DNA of 64,000 nt from Gillisella vitis (GCF_014204625.1 NZ_JACHLU010000002.1:1-64000), one strand, 5' to 3'. Shown: positions 1 through 9,038, counted from the first letter of the stretch. The notes: generated by a model from the letters alone, not told the origin. A program made the numbers and translations.

Positions 1-327
1 ATAACCGTCACGCGCGTTATGACCGATAACGGCTCCTGCTACAAAGCCAAGGACTTTGCAAAAGCCTGCAAGGCTCTCGGTCTCAAGCATATCCGCACAA
101 AACCCTATACGCCCAAAACGAACGGTAAGGCCGAACGCTTCATCCAGACGGCCTTGCGAGAATGGGCATACGCCTGCGCTTATCCTTCGTCCGAACACCG
201 CAAAGCACATCTCCCACAATGGACGCATATGTATAATTGGCATCGGCCGCATGGTGGTCTAAAATCGCAAACACCAATCAGTCGCCTCGGACTGAACAGG
301 GACAACGTATTGAGGCTCCACAACTAG
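1..327 (+). CDS. IS481-type transposase, 3' part (cut by window start)
   Basis: The frame is already open at the first base, so this is the C-terminal part of a longer gene. It carries the end of an rve/DDE integrase core: a TDNG motif holding the second catalytic Asp, and a TNGKAERF motif holding the catalytic Glu. The NWHRPHGGL tail is typical of IS481-family transposases, which cut and rejoin DNA ends as single-ORF enzymes. The stop is at 325-327, and no convincing terminal inverted repeat could be fixed before the next gene. The element marks the left edge of a patch of mobile-element debris reaching to about 3.1 kb. Family assignment rests on motif recognition only. Confidence 0.85.
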   Translation: MTVTRVMTDNGSCYKAKDFAKACKALGLKHIRTKPYTPKTNGKAERFIQTALREWAYACAYPSSEHRKAHLPQWTHMYNWHRPHGGLKSQTPISRLGLNRDNVLRLHN

Positions 328-387
328 CGCCCTCGTGTCTGCATCAAAACACGCACTGCAAGCAACTACTGACAAGGAGAAGCACAT

Positions 388-1452
388 ATGACCGACCATA
401 ATGAAGCTCGTCGTACTTTCATCAAGCTGACCGGAGTTGGCGTCGCAGCACTGGGCGTCGCGAGCGCCGCCGGACCCTCTGCTTTAGCCCAGCGCAGTGC
501 GGACTGGGACAAGACGTTCCCCACGAGCCAAGCCGTCGACCACGAGAAAATCACCTTCATGAACCGATATGGTATCACTCTGTCGGGCGATCTCTACCTC
601 CCCAAGAACCGCGGCGATCGCCGCCTTCCCGCGATCGCCGTGGGTGGCCCCTTCGGCGCGGTCAAAGAGCAGTCCTCCGGTCTCTACGCACAGACGATGG
701 CCGAACGTGGCTTCATCACGATCGCCTTCGACGCGTCCTATACGGGCGAGAGTGGTGGCGAACCGCGCAATGTCGCATCGCCGGACATAAACACCGAAGA
801 TTTCAGCGCAGCGGTCGACTACATCGGCCTGCGTCCCGAGGTCGACCGTGAGCGCATCGGTGTTATCGGCATTTGCGGCTGGGGCGGCATGGCTCTGAAC
901 GCGGTCGCGGTCGATAAGCGCGTCAAGGCTGTCGTTGCCAGCACGATGTACGACATGACCCGCGTGATGTCGAAGGGCTACAATGACAGCGTCACGCTGG
1001 AACAGCGCACCCAGGCACTGGAACAGATGAGCCGTCAGCGTTGGGCGGATGCGCAGAATGGCAGCCCTGCTTACCAACCTGCGTACAATGTGGCCGTTAC
1101 GGCGGACTCGCCGCAATTCATGATCGACTATCACGACTATTACGGCACGCCGCGCGGATACCACAAGCGCGCCGTCAACTCCGGTAACGCCTGGACGCAG
1201 ACCACCCCGCTCTCGTTCATGAACATGCCGATCCTGACATACATCGCGGAAATTTCGCCGCGTCCGGTTCTGTTCGTTCATGGCGAAAAGGCTCACTCGC
1301 TCTACTTTGCCAAGACGGCGTTTGAAGCAGCGGCAGAGCCGAAGGAACTGATGGTGATCCCTGGCGCGAGCCACGTCGACCTCTACGACAAGGCAGACGT
1401 CATTCCCTTCGACAAGTTCGCCCAGTTCTTCAATCAGCACCTGGCTGCATGA
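388..1452 (+). CDS. Tat-exported alpha/beta hydrolase (dienelactone hydrolase-like)
   Basis: A 354-residue protein. Residues 6-35 form a twin-arginine signal (RRTFIKL, then a hydrophobic stretch ending in an Ala-rich cleavage region), so the mature enzyme is probably periplasmic. The body is an alpha/beta hydrolase of the YcjY/dienelactone type. The nucleophile elbow reads GICGWGG, with Cys where most family members have Ser, and a C-terminal GASHVDLYD supplies the likely catalytic His. An AAGGAGAAG ribosome site precedes the ATG. A cupin gene, now broken, follows after about 60 bp, and hydrolase-cupin pairs of this sort are common near aromatic or reductase accessory genes. The substrate is unknown. 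Confidence 0.8.
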   Translation: MTDHNEARRTFIKLTGVGVAALGVASAAGPSALAQRSADWDKTFPTSQAVDHEKITFMNRYGITLSGDLYLPKNRGDRRLPAIAVGGPFGAVKEQSSGLYAQTMAERGFITIAFDASYTGESGGEPRNVASPDINTEDFSAAVDYIGLRPEVDRERIGVIGICGWGGMALNAVAVDKRVKAVVASTMYDMTRVMSKGYNDSVTLEQRTQALEQMSRQRWADAQNGSPAYQPAYNVAVTADSPQFMIDYHDYYGTPRGYHKRAVNSGNAWTQTTPLSFMNMPILTYIAEISPRPVLFVHGEKAHSLYFAKTAFEAAAEPKELMVIPGASHVDLYDKADVIPFDKFAQFFNQHLAA

Positions 1453-1511
1453 TGCCCGTTGAGCCGGCCACCATTTTGGTGGTCGGCTCAGTCCCACAAA
1501 GGAGATTTGAC

Positions 1512-1895
1512 ATGAATATCATTTCCCTCGGCAGCCAACCATCCGGCAAAGGTCCGCCTGAATGGTTCACGGGTTCGGTCAGAATCGATCCGCTGTTCAG
1601 CGCAAACGAGGCAAGGCGAGGTGCTGCCGCGACCGTGACTTTCGAGCCAGGCGCTCGAACAGCCTAGCACACACATCCGCTTGGCCAGACTCTCATTGTC
1701 GTGAGCGGACTGGGGCGCGTTCAACGCGAGGGTGGCCCGATACAGGAAATCCGCCCCGGCGATGTCGTGTGGTTCGAGCCCGGTGAAAAACATTGGCACG
1801 GCGCGGGGCCGACAACGGCGATGAGCCACATCGCGATCCAGGAACATCTTGACGGAAAGGTCGTGGACTGGATTGAGCATGTCACCCAGGAGTAA
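1512..1895 (+). pseudogene. Cupin-domain protein interrupted by in-frame amber stop
   Basis: One reading frame runs from ATG 1512 to TAA 1893-1895, but TAG interrupts it at 1665-1667. The upstream part ends [10 protein letters not shown]. The same frame then resumes [14 protein letters not shown] and continues through [18 protein letters not shown], the two conserved cupin metal-binding motifs. Related cupins normally read A-W-H-T-H here, so a single TGG to TAG change explains the stop. No shift is needed because 1512, 1665 and 1701 share a phase. An AAGGAG ribosome site lies just before 1512. It is probably a recent nonsense pseudogene, with amber readthrough or a sequence error as alternatives. 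Confidence 0.8.
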
Positions 1896-2016
1896 TTCGA
1901 AGGCTGAAGCAAGAGGCTGGTGGCAAGCTTAGCAGTCGGTCCGCACACGGCCCCGTCTTCCAGCTTGAATATCTGCGTTCCCCCTGTGGCCAATGTTGGC
2001 CATGGGAGAACTGAAA

Positions 2017-2329
2017 ATGGGTATTTCACAATATGATCCTGCTGCACTGGGTTGACCGGCTTGGAACGCAGGCAAGCAAGTTGGCGTCAAGAAGCCCCTC
2101 AAGCAACGTCAGATCTGGGCAGTCCGCTTCTTCCTCGACCGTGAAGGAGAAGGATGCGAGATCGAGCGCTTTTCGATCTTGCCATCGACAGCAAGCTCCG
2201 CGGCTGCGATCTGGTTAAACTTAAAATCGGTACACTCGTCACAGGCCAAGATATTCGAACTCGGGCGATGGTCGTCCAGCAGAAGACTGGACGACCCGTG
2301 CAGTTCGAAATTACGACTGAGGTCAGAGC
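2017..2329 (+). pseudogene. Tyrosine recombinase/integrase remnant
   Basis: Conceptual reading from ATG 2017 gives MGISQYDPAALG, a TGA stop at 2053-2055, then AGKQVGVKKPLKQRQIWAVR and FFLDREGE. After a frameshift near 2150 it resumes from 2154 as MRDRALFDLAIDSKLRGCDL and onward to RPVQFEITTEVRA. This is the N-terminal part of a phage-type tyrosine site-specific integrase known from many proteobacterial plasmids and islands. The catalytic Arg-His-Tyr region is missing, because the gene ends exactly where a 106-bp palindromic element begins at 2330. At least three lesions are present: a stop, a frameshift and a truncation. It is non-functional. Confidence 0.75.
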
Positions 2330-2435
2330 TAAAGCCTGTCGCAGTGAATAGGATTCACTGCGACAGGCTTTAGCTCTTTCTTTTTCGCATGTACGTTATC
2401 GTTTTATTGAGGACAATAAAACCCGACATGCTGTA
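2330..2435 (+). repeat. 106-bp palindromic element, family A copy 1
   Basis: The element begins TAAAGCCTGTCGC and ends GACATGCTGTA, against GCTTTA in the other full copies. The left half (2330-2372) is a perfect 20-bp inverted repeat around AGG. A pyrimidine-rich linker follows. The right half is an imperfect hairpin with CGTTTTATT/AATAAAAC arms inside GCATGT/ACATGC arms. Full copies of the same length and orientation lie at 38890, 40624 and 47446. This copy sits exactly between a truncated integrase and a truncated IS630 transposase. Confidence 0.9.
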
Positions 2436-3014
2436 GGATCGCAGTCCGGCAATGAAGGTTTGCGATTTCCACGATCCGAAGGGGGCGTGCGTTCGGTAAC
2501 GCTGCCCGCGAGGAGACCATCCCGTCCGCTTCGTCAGCTTTGTGTTCGTCGATGTCTCATCAATAAAAATCAGCCGGGCCAATGCCTTGTTAAAGAAAGG
2601 TTTGCGCTGCCCGGTCCACAGTTCACGCGCCCATGCAATTTCTGGCCGCAGTTGCTCATTTGCCATCAGGCTTTTTTTATGGTTCAGCCCGAGCCTGTGA
2701 AGAAGACGTCCGACATTGGAGCGATGAACGGTTACGCCCTGTCCACAGAGTTCAACGCAAAGCTCGTCCAGCGTCAGGTCACCGTTTTGTCTCAGCCGCT
2801 CACGGACCCAGCTATGGTGTGCAGAAAGTTTGCCACCACCAAGGTGTCCCTGCCGACGAGGGATAAGCGCCCCGGTCTCGCGTTTGAGGATCACAAGATC
2901 GTTCACGAAGCGCGGCGATACACGAAAATGCCGCGCCGCCGCGCGATGGCTTTGCCCTTCTTCAACAAACGCTATCACACGCATACGCAACGCAATTGGA
3001 TGTGATTGGCCCAT
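2370..3014 (-). pseudogene. IS630-family transposase, C-terminally truncated
   Basis: The 214-residue frame starts with an N-terminal helix-turn-helix (RAAARHFRVSPRFVNDLV), followed by a second HTH (VTVHRSNVGRLLHRLGL). The first catalytic Asp of the DDE core is in IFIDET, near residue 150. The recognisable transposase ends after SQTFIAGLRS. The last 18 or so residues and the stop codon are encoded by the 106-bp family A element rather than by transposase sequence. The second Asp and the final Glu are absent, so the enzyme should be inactive. The start ATG at 3014 is the usual MGQSHPIALR start of this family. Confidence 0.85.
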
Positions 3015-3081
3015 GGCAAGCTCCCTTCATGCAAAAGAGAATCATACACAAACTGTTTTGGGAACTATGAATCGCAAAAAG

Positions 3082-3147
3082 CGCGACACGCTTTAGGCTT
3101 TTGTTTTTGCATCGGATTTTTCCGAAAGTCGGCTCCCACTTTTCGAA
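3082..3147. repeat. Fragmentary mosaic repeat (family A end joined to family B arm)
   Basis: GCGCGACACGCTTTA (3081-3095) resembles the right end of family A. It is followed by GCATCGGATTTTTCCGAAA and CCCACTTTTCG (3109-3145), an inverted-orientation family B hairpin lacking its matching far arm. The gap between the IS630 remnant and arsR (3015-3311) otherwise contains only the ars promoter. Confidence 0.5.
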
Positions 3148-3277
3148 CCAAAGCTGTAATGTATAACCAGTCCAGGTTTTATCCGCACCCCCGCTGATCA
3201 GGTCCGAGTGACACTCAGCAGGAAAGGTCATGGTCGATATTTGCCGCAAAGATTGCACGCTTCGCAGAAAAGCTGTG

Positions 3278-3305
3278 TTGACAACAACATTATTTCCATT
3301 ATTCT
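3278..3305 (+). promoter_or_regulatory. Likely promoter of the ars operon
   Basis: TTGACA (3278-3283) and TATTCT (3300-3305) are separated by 16 bp. The predicted start site falls at or within a few bases of the arsR ATG at 3312, so the arsR message may be leaderless or have a very short leader. No ribosome site is evident before the ATG, which agrees. Autorepression by ArsR through the overlapping AT-rich sequence is expected from the family, but no operator could be defined. Confidence 0.45.
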
Positions 3306-3311
3306 GGATAT

Positions 3312-3665
3312 ATGGAACAAGAAAACGCAATCCTTGCCCTTGCGGCTCTCGCTCAGTCTACCCGGCTTGAAACCTTTCGCCTTCTCGTCAAGCACGAGCC
3401 GGACGGATTGCCGGCCGGTGATATTGCTCGCGCCCTTGTTGTGCCGCAAAATACCATGTCGGCCCATCTCAATATTCTGTCGCGGGCAGGGCTTGTCACA
3501 TCCCAGCGACATAGCCGCATTATACTTTACCGTGCGGAGATGGAGACATTGCGCGCATTGATGCTGTTTCTTCTCAAGGATTGCTGTGGTGGAAATGCAC
3601 ACCTGTGCGCGCCGTTGATTGCGGAGCTTATGCCGTGTTCTGCTTCAGAGAAGGTGAGTTCATGA
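3312..3665 (+). CDS. arsR: ArsR-family metalloregulator
   Basis: A 117-residue winged-helix repressor. Residues 1-85 show the ArsR fold, with the recognition region around LPAGDIARALVVPQNTMSAH and the wing SQRHSRIILYRAE. C-terminal cysteines (LKDCCGGNAHLC) could form a thiolate site for As(III), replacing the classical ELCVC motif on the recognition helix. It is the first gene of a four-gene arsenic operon and overlaps the next start codon by ATGA. It should repress the operon until arsenite binds. Confidence 0.88.
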   Translation: MEQENAILALAALAQSTRLETFRLLVKHEPDGLPAGDIARALVVPQNTMSAHLNILSRAGLVTSQRHSRIILYRAEMETLRALMLFLLKDCCGGNAHLCAPLIAELMPCSASEKVSS

Positions 3666-4189
3666 CTGAAAAAACATTCAATGTGCTGTTTCTGTGCACC
3701 GGAAATTCGGCACGATCCGTCCTCGCTGAAAGCATTCTGCGCAAGGATGGGGCGGGTAAATTCAATGCCTATTCTGCTGGCAGCCAACCAAAGGGCGAGG
3801 TCAACCCGATGGCGCTTGATGTGCTTGCCGGGCATAAATTCCCGATTGAGAATCTTCGCTCCAAGAGCTGGGATGAATTTGCTGTTGCGGGCGCTCCGGA
3901 ATTCGACTTCATCTTCACGGTCTGCGACAATGCCGCAGGTGAAACCTGCCCGGTGTGGCCGGGCAAGCCAATGACGGCCCATTGGGGGATCGAAGATCCC
4001 GCAGCGGTTGAAGGTACGGAAGCACAAAAACGCATCGCCTTCACCACCGCGCTTCGCTACATGAAATTGCGCATCGAAGCCTTCACAGCCCTGCCGCTGG
4101 ACAGTCTCGAGCGCATGAGCCTGCTGACCAAACTGAAGGAAATCGGCGAGCTGGAAGGCTCGACCCACAAAAGGCCTGACGTTGCATGA
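3662..4189 (+). CDS. arsC: Arsenate reductase, low-molecular-weight phosphatase type
   Basis: A 175-residue protein. Residues 8-16 read FLCTGNSAR, the CX5R phosphate-binding loop of LMW protein-tyrosine-phosphatase-like arsenate reductases that reduce As(V) to As(III), usually with thioredoxin. A WGIEDPA loop supplies the general-acid Asp. The ATG at 3662 overlaps the arsR stop, and an AGAAGGTGAG ribosome site lies inside arsR. A longer in-frame reading from 3581 is an overlap artefact. The next gene encodes a second, unrelated arsenate reductase, so the operon carries both thiol-coupling chemistries. Confidence 0.88.
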   Translation: MTEKTFNVLFLCTGNSARSVLAESILRKDGAGKFNAYSAGSQPKGEVNPMALDVLAGHKFPIENLRSKSWDEFAVAGAPEFDFIFTVCDNAAGETCPVWPGKPMTAHWGIEDPAAVEGTEAQKRIAFTTALRYMKLRIEAFTALPLDSLERMSLLTKLKEIGELEGSTHKRPDVA

Positions 4190-4620
4190 GCAATACAATC
4201 GACATTATCATTTACCACAATCCAGAATGCGGCACATCGCGCAATACGCTGGCGATGATCCGCAATGCCGGTATTGAACCGCATGTGGTGGAATATCTGA
4301 AAACACCGCCGTCGCGGTCACTGCTGGAGCAATTGATTGTCCGTATGGGTGTTCCGGTACGCCAACTCCTGCGCGAAAAGGGAACGCCATTTGTCGAGCT
4401 TGGTCTGGACGATCCAGCGCTGAATGATGCGCACCTGATTGATGCGATGATGGACCATCCGATTCTGATAAACCGCCCGATTGTTGTCACGCCTTTGGGT
4501 GTCAAATTATGCCGTCCATCGGAATCGGTACTCGATATTCTGCCCGTTGCGCAGAAAGCGGCCTTTACCAAGGAAGACGGTGAGGTTGTGATTGATCAGA
4601 ACGGTCATCGCCTCATCTAA
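4186..4620 (+). CDS. arsC: Arsenate reductase, glutaredoxin-coupled type
   Basis: A 144-residue ArsC/Spx-fold protein. The catalytic Cys is in HNPECGTSRNT (about residues 10-20), and the anion-binding Arg is in TPLGVKLCRPSE. It reduces arsenate with glutathione and glutaredoxin, producing arsenite for the efflux pump encoded next. The start ATG overlaps the previous stop in an ATGA arrangement, so the two reductases are translationally coupled. Length and motifs match the family with no visible defects. Confidence 0.9.
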   Translation: MSNTIDIIIYHNPECGTSRNTLAMIRNAGIEPHVVEYLKTPPSRSLLEQLIVRMGVPVRQLLREKGTPFVELGLDDPALNDAHLIDAMMDHPILINRPIVVTPLGVKLCRPSESVLDILPVAQKAAFTKEDGEVVIDQNGHRLI

Positions 4621-4701
4621 CACCATGTTTCCAATATGCCTCCGTTTACCGCAGTCTTGTTTGGAGGCCTGCGGATCATCTGTTTTTCAGGAAAATGCCA
4701 A

Positions 4702-5781
4702 ATGCGCCCCGAACAACCCACACTGCGCCTGTCTTTTCTTGATCGTTATCTGACGGTCTGGATTTTTGCCGCCATGGCGTTTGGCATTTTGCTTGGAACG
4801 GTTTTCAGCGGCCTGCCCGCCACCCTCAACAGTCTGTCTGTGGGAACCACCAATGTTCCGATCGCCCTTGGCCTGATTTTTATGATGTATCCGCCATTGG
4901 CAAAAGTGCGGTTTGAAGAGCTGCCGCAAGTGTTTGTCGACAAGCGCGTTTTGGGCATTTCCCTGCTGCAAAACTGGATTATCGGTCCTGTGCTGATGTT
5001 TGTGCTGGCGGTGGTTTTCCTGCGCGACGATCCTGAATATATGACAGGTCTGATCCTGATTGGTCTTGCCCGCTGCATTGCCATGGTGCTGGTCTGGAAC
5101 CAGCTTGCCAAGGGCGATAACCAGTATGTCGCTGGCCTTGTTGCGTTCAACTCGATCTTTCAGATCCTGTTTTTCAGTGTCTATGCCTGGTTCTTCCTCA
5201 CTTTCCTGCCGCCATTGTTCGGTCTTGAAGGCAGTGTGATTGATGTATCCTTCTGGACAATTACCGAGGCCGTGCTGATCTATCTCGGCATTCCGTTTGT
5301 GGCTGGGTATCTGTCGCGCCGTATTTTAACCGCAGCCAAGGGCCGGGAGTGGTACGAGACAGTGTTTTTGCCAAAGATCAGCCCGATCACGCTGGCCGCG
5401 CTATTGCTTACCATCGTTGCCATGTTCAGCCTCAAAGGCGGTGATGTGGTGCGGTTGCCAGGCGATGTGGTGATGATTGCCATTCCGCTGACACTATACT
5501 TTTTCGTCATGTTCTTGGTCAGCTTCTGGATGGCCAAATCTGTTGGCACGGATTATCCGCGCACAACGGCGGTTGCCTTTACGGCGGCTGGTAATAATTT
5601 TGAGCTGGCGATTGCCGTGGCCATTGCTGCCTTCGGGCTGGCCTCGCCTGTGGCTTTTGCTGCTGTGATTGGTCCGTTGGTCGAGGTGCCGGTGCTGATC
5701 CTGCTGGTGCAAATGGCATTGTGGATGGGGCGTCGGTATTTTACCAGGACGAAAGAGACGCTTGGCTCAATTCAAAACTGA
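4702..5781 (+). CDS. acr3: ACR3-family arsenite efflux permease
   Basis: A 359-residue membrane protein with about ten hydrophobic segments, belonging to the ACR3/bile-acid sodium symporter superfamily. The conserved [17 protein letters not shown] segment, containing the family's essential Cys, lies near residues 117-133. It exports As(III) across the inner membrane and completes the ars operon. ATG 4702 ([20 protein letters not shown]) is preferred over an upstream ATG at 4636, because family members begin shortly before the first membrane segment. The gap from arsC is about 80 bp, longer than the other overlaps in the operon. Confidence 0.92.
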   Translation: MRPEQPTLRLSFLDRYLTVWIFAAMAFGILLGTVFSGLPATLNSLSVGTTNVPIALGLIFMMYPPLAKVRFEELPQVFVDKRVLGISLLQNWIIGPVLMFVLAVVFLRDDPEYMTGLILIGLARCIAMVLVWNQLAKGDNQYVAGLVAFNSIFQILFFSVYAWFFLTFLPPLFGLEGSVIDVSFWTITEAVLIYLGIPFVAGYLSRRILTAAKGREWYETVFLPKISPITLAALLLTIVAMFSLKGGDVVRLPGDVVMIAIPLTLYFFVMFLVSFWMAKSVGTDYPRTTAVAFTAAGNNFELAIAVAIAAFGLASPVAFAAVIGPLVEVPVLILLVQMALWMGRRYFTRTKETLGSIQN

Positions 5782-5797
5782 AAGACTCTTGTTCTGT

Positions 5798-6271
5798 TCA
5801 GAAAACGATGCTGACAGGCAGCTTGCTTGAAGCCTTCACTTCTTTCAAGGACAGATTGGAGCGGATGTCAGTCACGCCCGGCAGACGGCGCAATACGCTT
5901 TCAACAAAGTCGCTGTAATCATCAAGATCGCGGGCCACGGCAACGATCAGATAATCGTCAGCGCCTGTGGTGTTGTGGCACGATAAAATATTGGGGCAGT
6001 TCTGCACAATGCTGTGGAAGGTACGGGTGGCGTCCTGATCATGCTCTGAGCAGCGGAGCTGGACAAACGCCATAACACCCAGTCCAAGCTTGCGGCGGTT
6101 CAGTTTTGCCTGATAACCCTCGATAATGCCGCTTTCCTCCAATCGTTTCAGCCGTCGCCAGCAGGGCGTTTCGCTCATATTCAGGTGTTCGGCGAGTTTT
6201 GCATTCGACATCCGCCCGTCGTTTTGAAGCAGGTCGAGGATTTGAGCATTGACGCGGTCGATGATTGACAT
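5798..6271 (-). CDS. Lrp/AsnC-family transcriptional regulator
   Basis: A 157-residue protein. The N-terminal winged HTH (residues 4-60) includes GRMSNAKLAEHLNMSETPCW and RRLKRLEESGIIEGY. It is followed by the RAM ligand-binding ferredoxin-like domain (VMAFVQLRCSEHDQ, TGADDYLIVAVARDL, RRLPGVTDIRSNLSL). Such proteins are local amino-acid-responsive regulators. It is divergent from the alcohol dehydrogenase at 6413, with about 140 bp between starts, so control of that gene is plausible. The 17-bp gap to the convergent acr3 gene holds no obvious terminator. Confidence 0.88.
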   Translation of the reverse strand: MSIIDRVNAQILDLLQNDGRMSNAKLAEHLNMSETPCWRRLKRLEESGIIEGYQAKLNRRKLGLGVMAFVQLRCSEHDQDATRTFHSIVQNCPNILSCHNTTGADDYLIVAVARDLDDYSDFVESVLRRLPGVTDIRSNLSLKEVKASSKLPVSIVF

Positions 6272-6412
6272 GGGCGGATTCTTTCAAAATTGGATTATTT
6301 TTGAGGGGAATGCTTCTTTATTTTGCACGCAGAAAGCAAGAATGGCAAAGGTCTTTCCATATCTGTCTGTATGCTGGATGCATATGAAAACCGTCAAGCC
6401 AGAGGTATTGTG

Positions 6413-7456
6413 ATGAAAGCCGTTTTGTTCGAAGCCTACGCCCAGGCACCCAAGCTGGTGACCGTCGATGATCCCACGCCGCCCTCGCATGGTGTTGTGG
6501 TCAAGGTGGAAGCAACAGGTGTTTGCCGCAGTGACTGGCATGGTTGGATGGGGCATGATCCTGATATTACCCTGCCGCATGTTCCCGGCCATGAATTGGC
6601 TGGAACGGTTGTTGCCGTGGGAAAAGGCGTGCTGCGTTGGAAGGTTGGCGATAGGGTGACGGTGCCCTTTGTGGGTGGTTGTGGTTCCTGTGAGGAGTGC
6701 CATGCGGGGCATCAGCAGGTTTGCCACAATCAGTTTCAGCCGGGGTTTACGCACTGGGGATCGTTTGCGGAATACGTGGCGATTCATCAAGCGGATTTGA
6801 ATCTTGTGGCCCTGCCGGACTCAATGGATTTTGCCACAGCGGCCAGTCTTGGCTGCCGATTTGCCACCTCGTTTCGTGCGGTTGTCGATCAGGGCAAGGC
6901 CGGGGCAGGGCAGTGGGTGGCCGTGCATGGCTGCGGTGGCGTTGGTTTGTCAGCGGTGATGATTGCCAATGCGGTGGGTGCTAATGTCGTGGCCATTGAC
7001 ATTGGAGACGACAAATTGGCGCTGGCAAAAGAATTGGGCGCGGTTGCCACCGTCAACGCATCTTCAGTGGCGGATGTGGCAGAGGCCGTGATGGAAATCA
7101 CCAAGGGCGGCGCGCATGTTTCGCTGGATGCGTTGGGCCACCCCGTCACCTGTTTCAACTCCATCCAGAACCTGCGGCGGCGCGGCAAACATGTGCAGGT
7201 GGGCCTGATGCTGGCCGATCATGCCAAACCGCAGGTGCCCATGGCCAAGGTGATTGGTTGGGAACTTGAAATGCTTGGCAGCCACGGTATGCAAGCTCAT
7301 CGGTATGGTGCGATGCTCGATATGGTGCAAACTGGGAAACTGGACCCGTCCCGACTGGTGGGGCGTCAGATTGCTCTTGCGGAGGCACCGGACGTCTTGA
7401 TGGGCATGGATAAGTTTGAAAGCGTTGGTGCGACGGTGATTACCCGGTTTTCGTGA
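6413..7456 (+). CDS. Zinc-dependent alcohol dehydrogenase (MDR superfamily)
   Basis: A 347-residue medium-chain dehydrogenase. The catalytic zinc ligands are in [11 protein letters not shown] and VPGHELAG. A structural-zinc cysteine cluster ([17 protein letters not shown]) is present, and a Rossmann [10 protein letters not shown] motif precedes an acidic residue that suggests NAD. It should oxidise an alcohol or reduce an aldehyde, but the substrate is not readable from the sequence. ATG 6413 gives MKAVLFEAY, the normal start. In-frame codons back to 6323 lie in the divergent promoter region. A strong hairpin terminator follows 14 bp after the stop. Confidence 0.9.
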   Translation: MKAVLFEAYAQAPKLVTVDDPTPPSHGVVVKVEATGVCRSDWHGWMGHDPDITLPHVPGHELAGTVVAVGKGVLRWKVGDRVTVPFVGGCGSCEECHAGHQQVCHNQFQPGFTHWGSFAEYVAIHQADLNLVALPDSMDFATAASLGCRFATSFRAVVDQGKAGAGQWVAVHGCGGVGLSAVMIANAVGANVVAIDIGDDKLALAKELGAVATVNASSVADVAEAVMEITKGGAHVSLDALGHPVTCFNSIQNLRRRGKHVQVGLMLADHAKPQVPMAKVIGWELEMLGSHGMQAHRYGAMLDMVQTGKLDPSRLVGRQIALAEAPDVLMGMDKFESVGATVITRFS

Positions 7457-7470
7457 CAAGACAAACGAAC

Positions 7471-7501
7471 AAAATCCCGGAGACATGTCTCCGGGATTTT
7501 T
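7471..7501. terminator. Bidirectional Rho-independent terminator
   Basis: A perfect palindrome with arms ATCCCGGAGACAT and ATGTCTCCGGGAT is flanked by A4 on the left and T5 on the right. It lies between the convergent alcohol dehydrogenase and TRAP genes and can serve both. Confidence 0.9.
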
Positions 7502-7508
7502 CATGCTG

Positions 7509-9038
7509 TTATTTGAATACGGGTGGCTGGCTCAAATCGGTTGCGGGCTTTGCAGCCGGAGCGGAGCTGCCGGGCGCGCCAAACGATGGTGGCGCACCCA
7601 GGTTGAAATTGGGGCCGCTGCCACTTCCACCGCCGCCAATGGGCGGCAGGCCAAGTCCACCGCCCAAGGCGGGAACCTCGATTTTCACCTTGTCCAGATT
7701 AAGCTCTTTCGGCTTTTCCACCCACATGGTCACGGCTTGCGGCCAGAAAATCACCACACCCACAATCATCAACTGCATACACACCCATGGAATCGATCCC
7801 AGATAAATTTCTCGGGTCTTGACGCTCGCCGGTGCCACACTGCGCAGGTAAAACAGCGCAAAACCAAAGGGTGGATGCATGAAGCTGGTCTGCATATTCA
7901 CGCAGATCAACACCCCGAACCAGATCAGATCAATGCCCAGATGTTGGGCAACCGGAGCCAGCATCGGCACAACGATAAAGGCGATTTCAAAGAAATCGAG
8001 GAAGAAGGCGAGGAAGAAAATAAAGAAATTCACGAACAGCAAAAAGCCGGTCTGTCCACCGGGAAGGCCGGTCAACAAATGCTCAATCCAGCGTGAGCCG
8101 TCCATGCCCTGAAACACCAGACTGAAGCAGGTGGAGCCAACCAGAATCATCACCACCATTGAGGTGATGGACATGGTGGATTCCATTGCCTGGCGGATCA
8201 GCGGCCATGTCAGACGCCGATTGGCAGCGGCCAGCACCAGCGCGCCGACAACGCCCAGGGCACCCGCTTCAGTGGGGGTTGCAAGGCCGAGAAAAATCGT
8301 GCCAAGCACCAGAAAGATCAGCACAATCGATGGCAACATGCCCGCCAGAACCTTGCGGATCAGCTGCCAGCCCATATCGCCGCGCACGTCTTTGGGCAGC
8401 GCCGGCACGATGGATGGCTGGAAAATCGAGACCACCAGAATGAACAGCATGAAGAGGACGATTTGCATCATCGCCGGGCCAACCGCGCCCATATACATAT
8501 CACCAACCGATTTGCCGAGCTGGTCCGAGAGGATCACCAGAACCAGCGATGGCGGAATCAATTGCGCCATGGTGCCAGAGGCCGCAATCACCCCGGTTGC
8601 CAGCTTCTGGTTATAGCCATAACGCAACATGACCGGCAGAGAGATCATGCCCATGGTGATGACCGACGCGGCAACCGTGCCGGTGATGGCCCCCATGATC
8701 GCACCGACGAGAATAACCGCATAGGCAATACCGCCCGGCACCCGGCCAAACAGCTTGCCGGTTCCCTCCAGCAGGTCTTCCGCCAGACCGCATCGCTCCA
8801 GAATGGCCCCCATCATGGTAAAGAAGGGAATGGCCAGCAGCAGATCATTGGAAACAATACCAAAAAAGCGATAGGGCAGTGCTTGCAGAAACACTTCCTG
8901 AAAATGGCCGGTGGCAATGCCAATCAGGCCAAAAAACAGGCCGACAGCTCCCAGAGAAAACGCCACTGGAAAGCCAAACACCATGAAAAGCACCATGCCA
9001 AGAAACATGGCGGGTGGAATAATCCCGAAATCAAACAT
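7509..9038 (-). CDS. TRAP transporter large permease subunit (DctM-like)
   Basis: A 509-residue integral membrane protein with about 12 hydrophobic segments and the DctM signatures (TMMGAILERCGLAEDLLEG, GVIAASGTMAQLIPPS, GLATPTEAGALGVVGA). It is the sodium-driven transport channel of a TRAP uptake system for organic acids or similar solutes. Residues 440-509 form an unusual hydrophilic Gly/Pro-rich tail after the last membrane segment, longer than the family usually shows. The small subunit gene lies 21 bp upstream. No gene for the periplasmic binding protein DctP is adjacent on either side. The substrate is unknown. Confidence 0.88.
   Translation of the reverse strand: MFDFGIIPPAMFLGMVLFMVFGFPVAFSLGAVGLFFGLIGIATGHFQEVFLQALPYRFFGIVSNDLLLAIPFFTMMGAILERCGLAEDLLEGTGKLFGRVPGGIAYAVILVGAIMGAITGTVAASVITMGMISLPVMLRYGYNQKLATGVIAASGTMAQLIPPSLVLVILSDQLGKSVGDMYMGAVGPAMMQIVLFMLFILVVSIFQPSIVPALPKDVRGDMGWQLIRKVLAGMLPSIVLIFLVLGTIFLGLATPTEAGALGVVGALVLAAANRRLTWPLIRQAMESTMSITSMVVMILVGSTCFSLVFQGMDGSRWIEHLLTGLPGGQTGFLLFVNFFIFFLAFFLDFFEIAFIVVPMLAPVAQHLGIDLIWFGVLICVNMQTSFMHPPFGFALFYLRSVAPASVKTREIYLGSIPWVCMQLMIVGVVIFWPQAVTMWVEKPKELNLDKVKIEVPALGGGLGLPPIGGGGSGSGPNFNLGAPPSFGAPGSSAPAAKPATDLSQPPVFK

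Noticed and set aside
484..1497. 337-codon frame antisense to the Tat hydrolase
   Set aside because: The plus-strand gene has clear signal peptide, catalytic motifs and ribosome site. The antisense frame is Arg/Val-rich shadow sequence.
2033..2218. Small plus-strand frame over the integrase remnant
   Set aside because: It is the wrong frame; the remnant reads as integrase in the other two phases once a stop and a frameshift are allowed.
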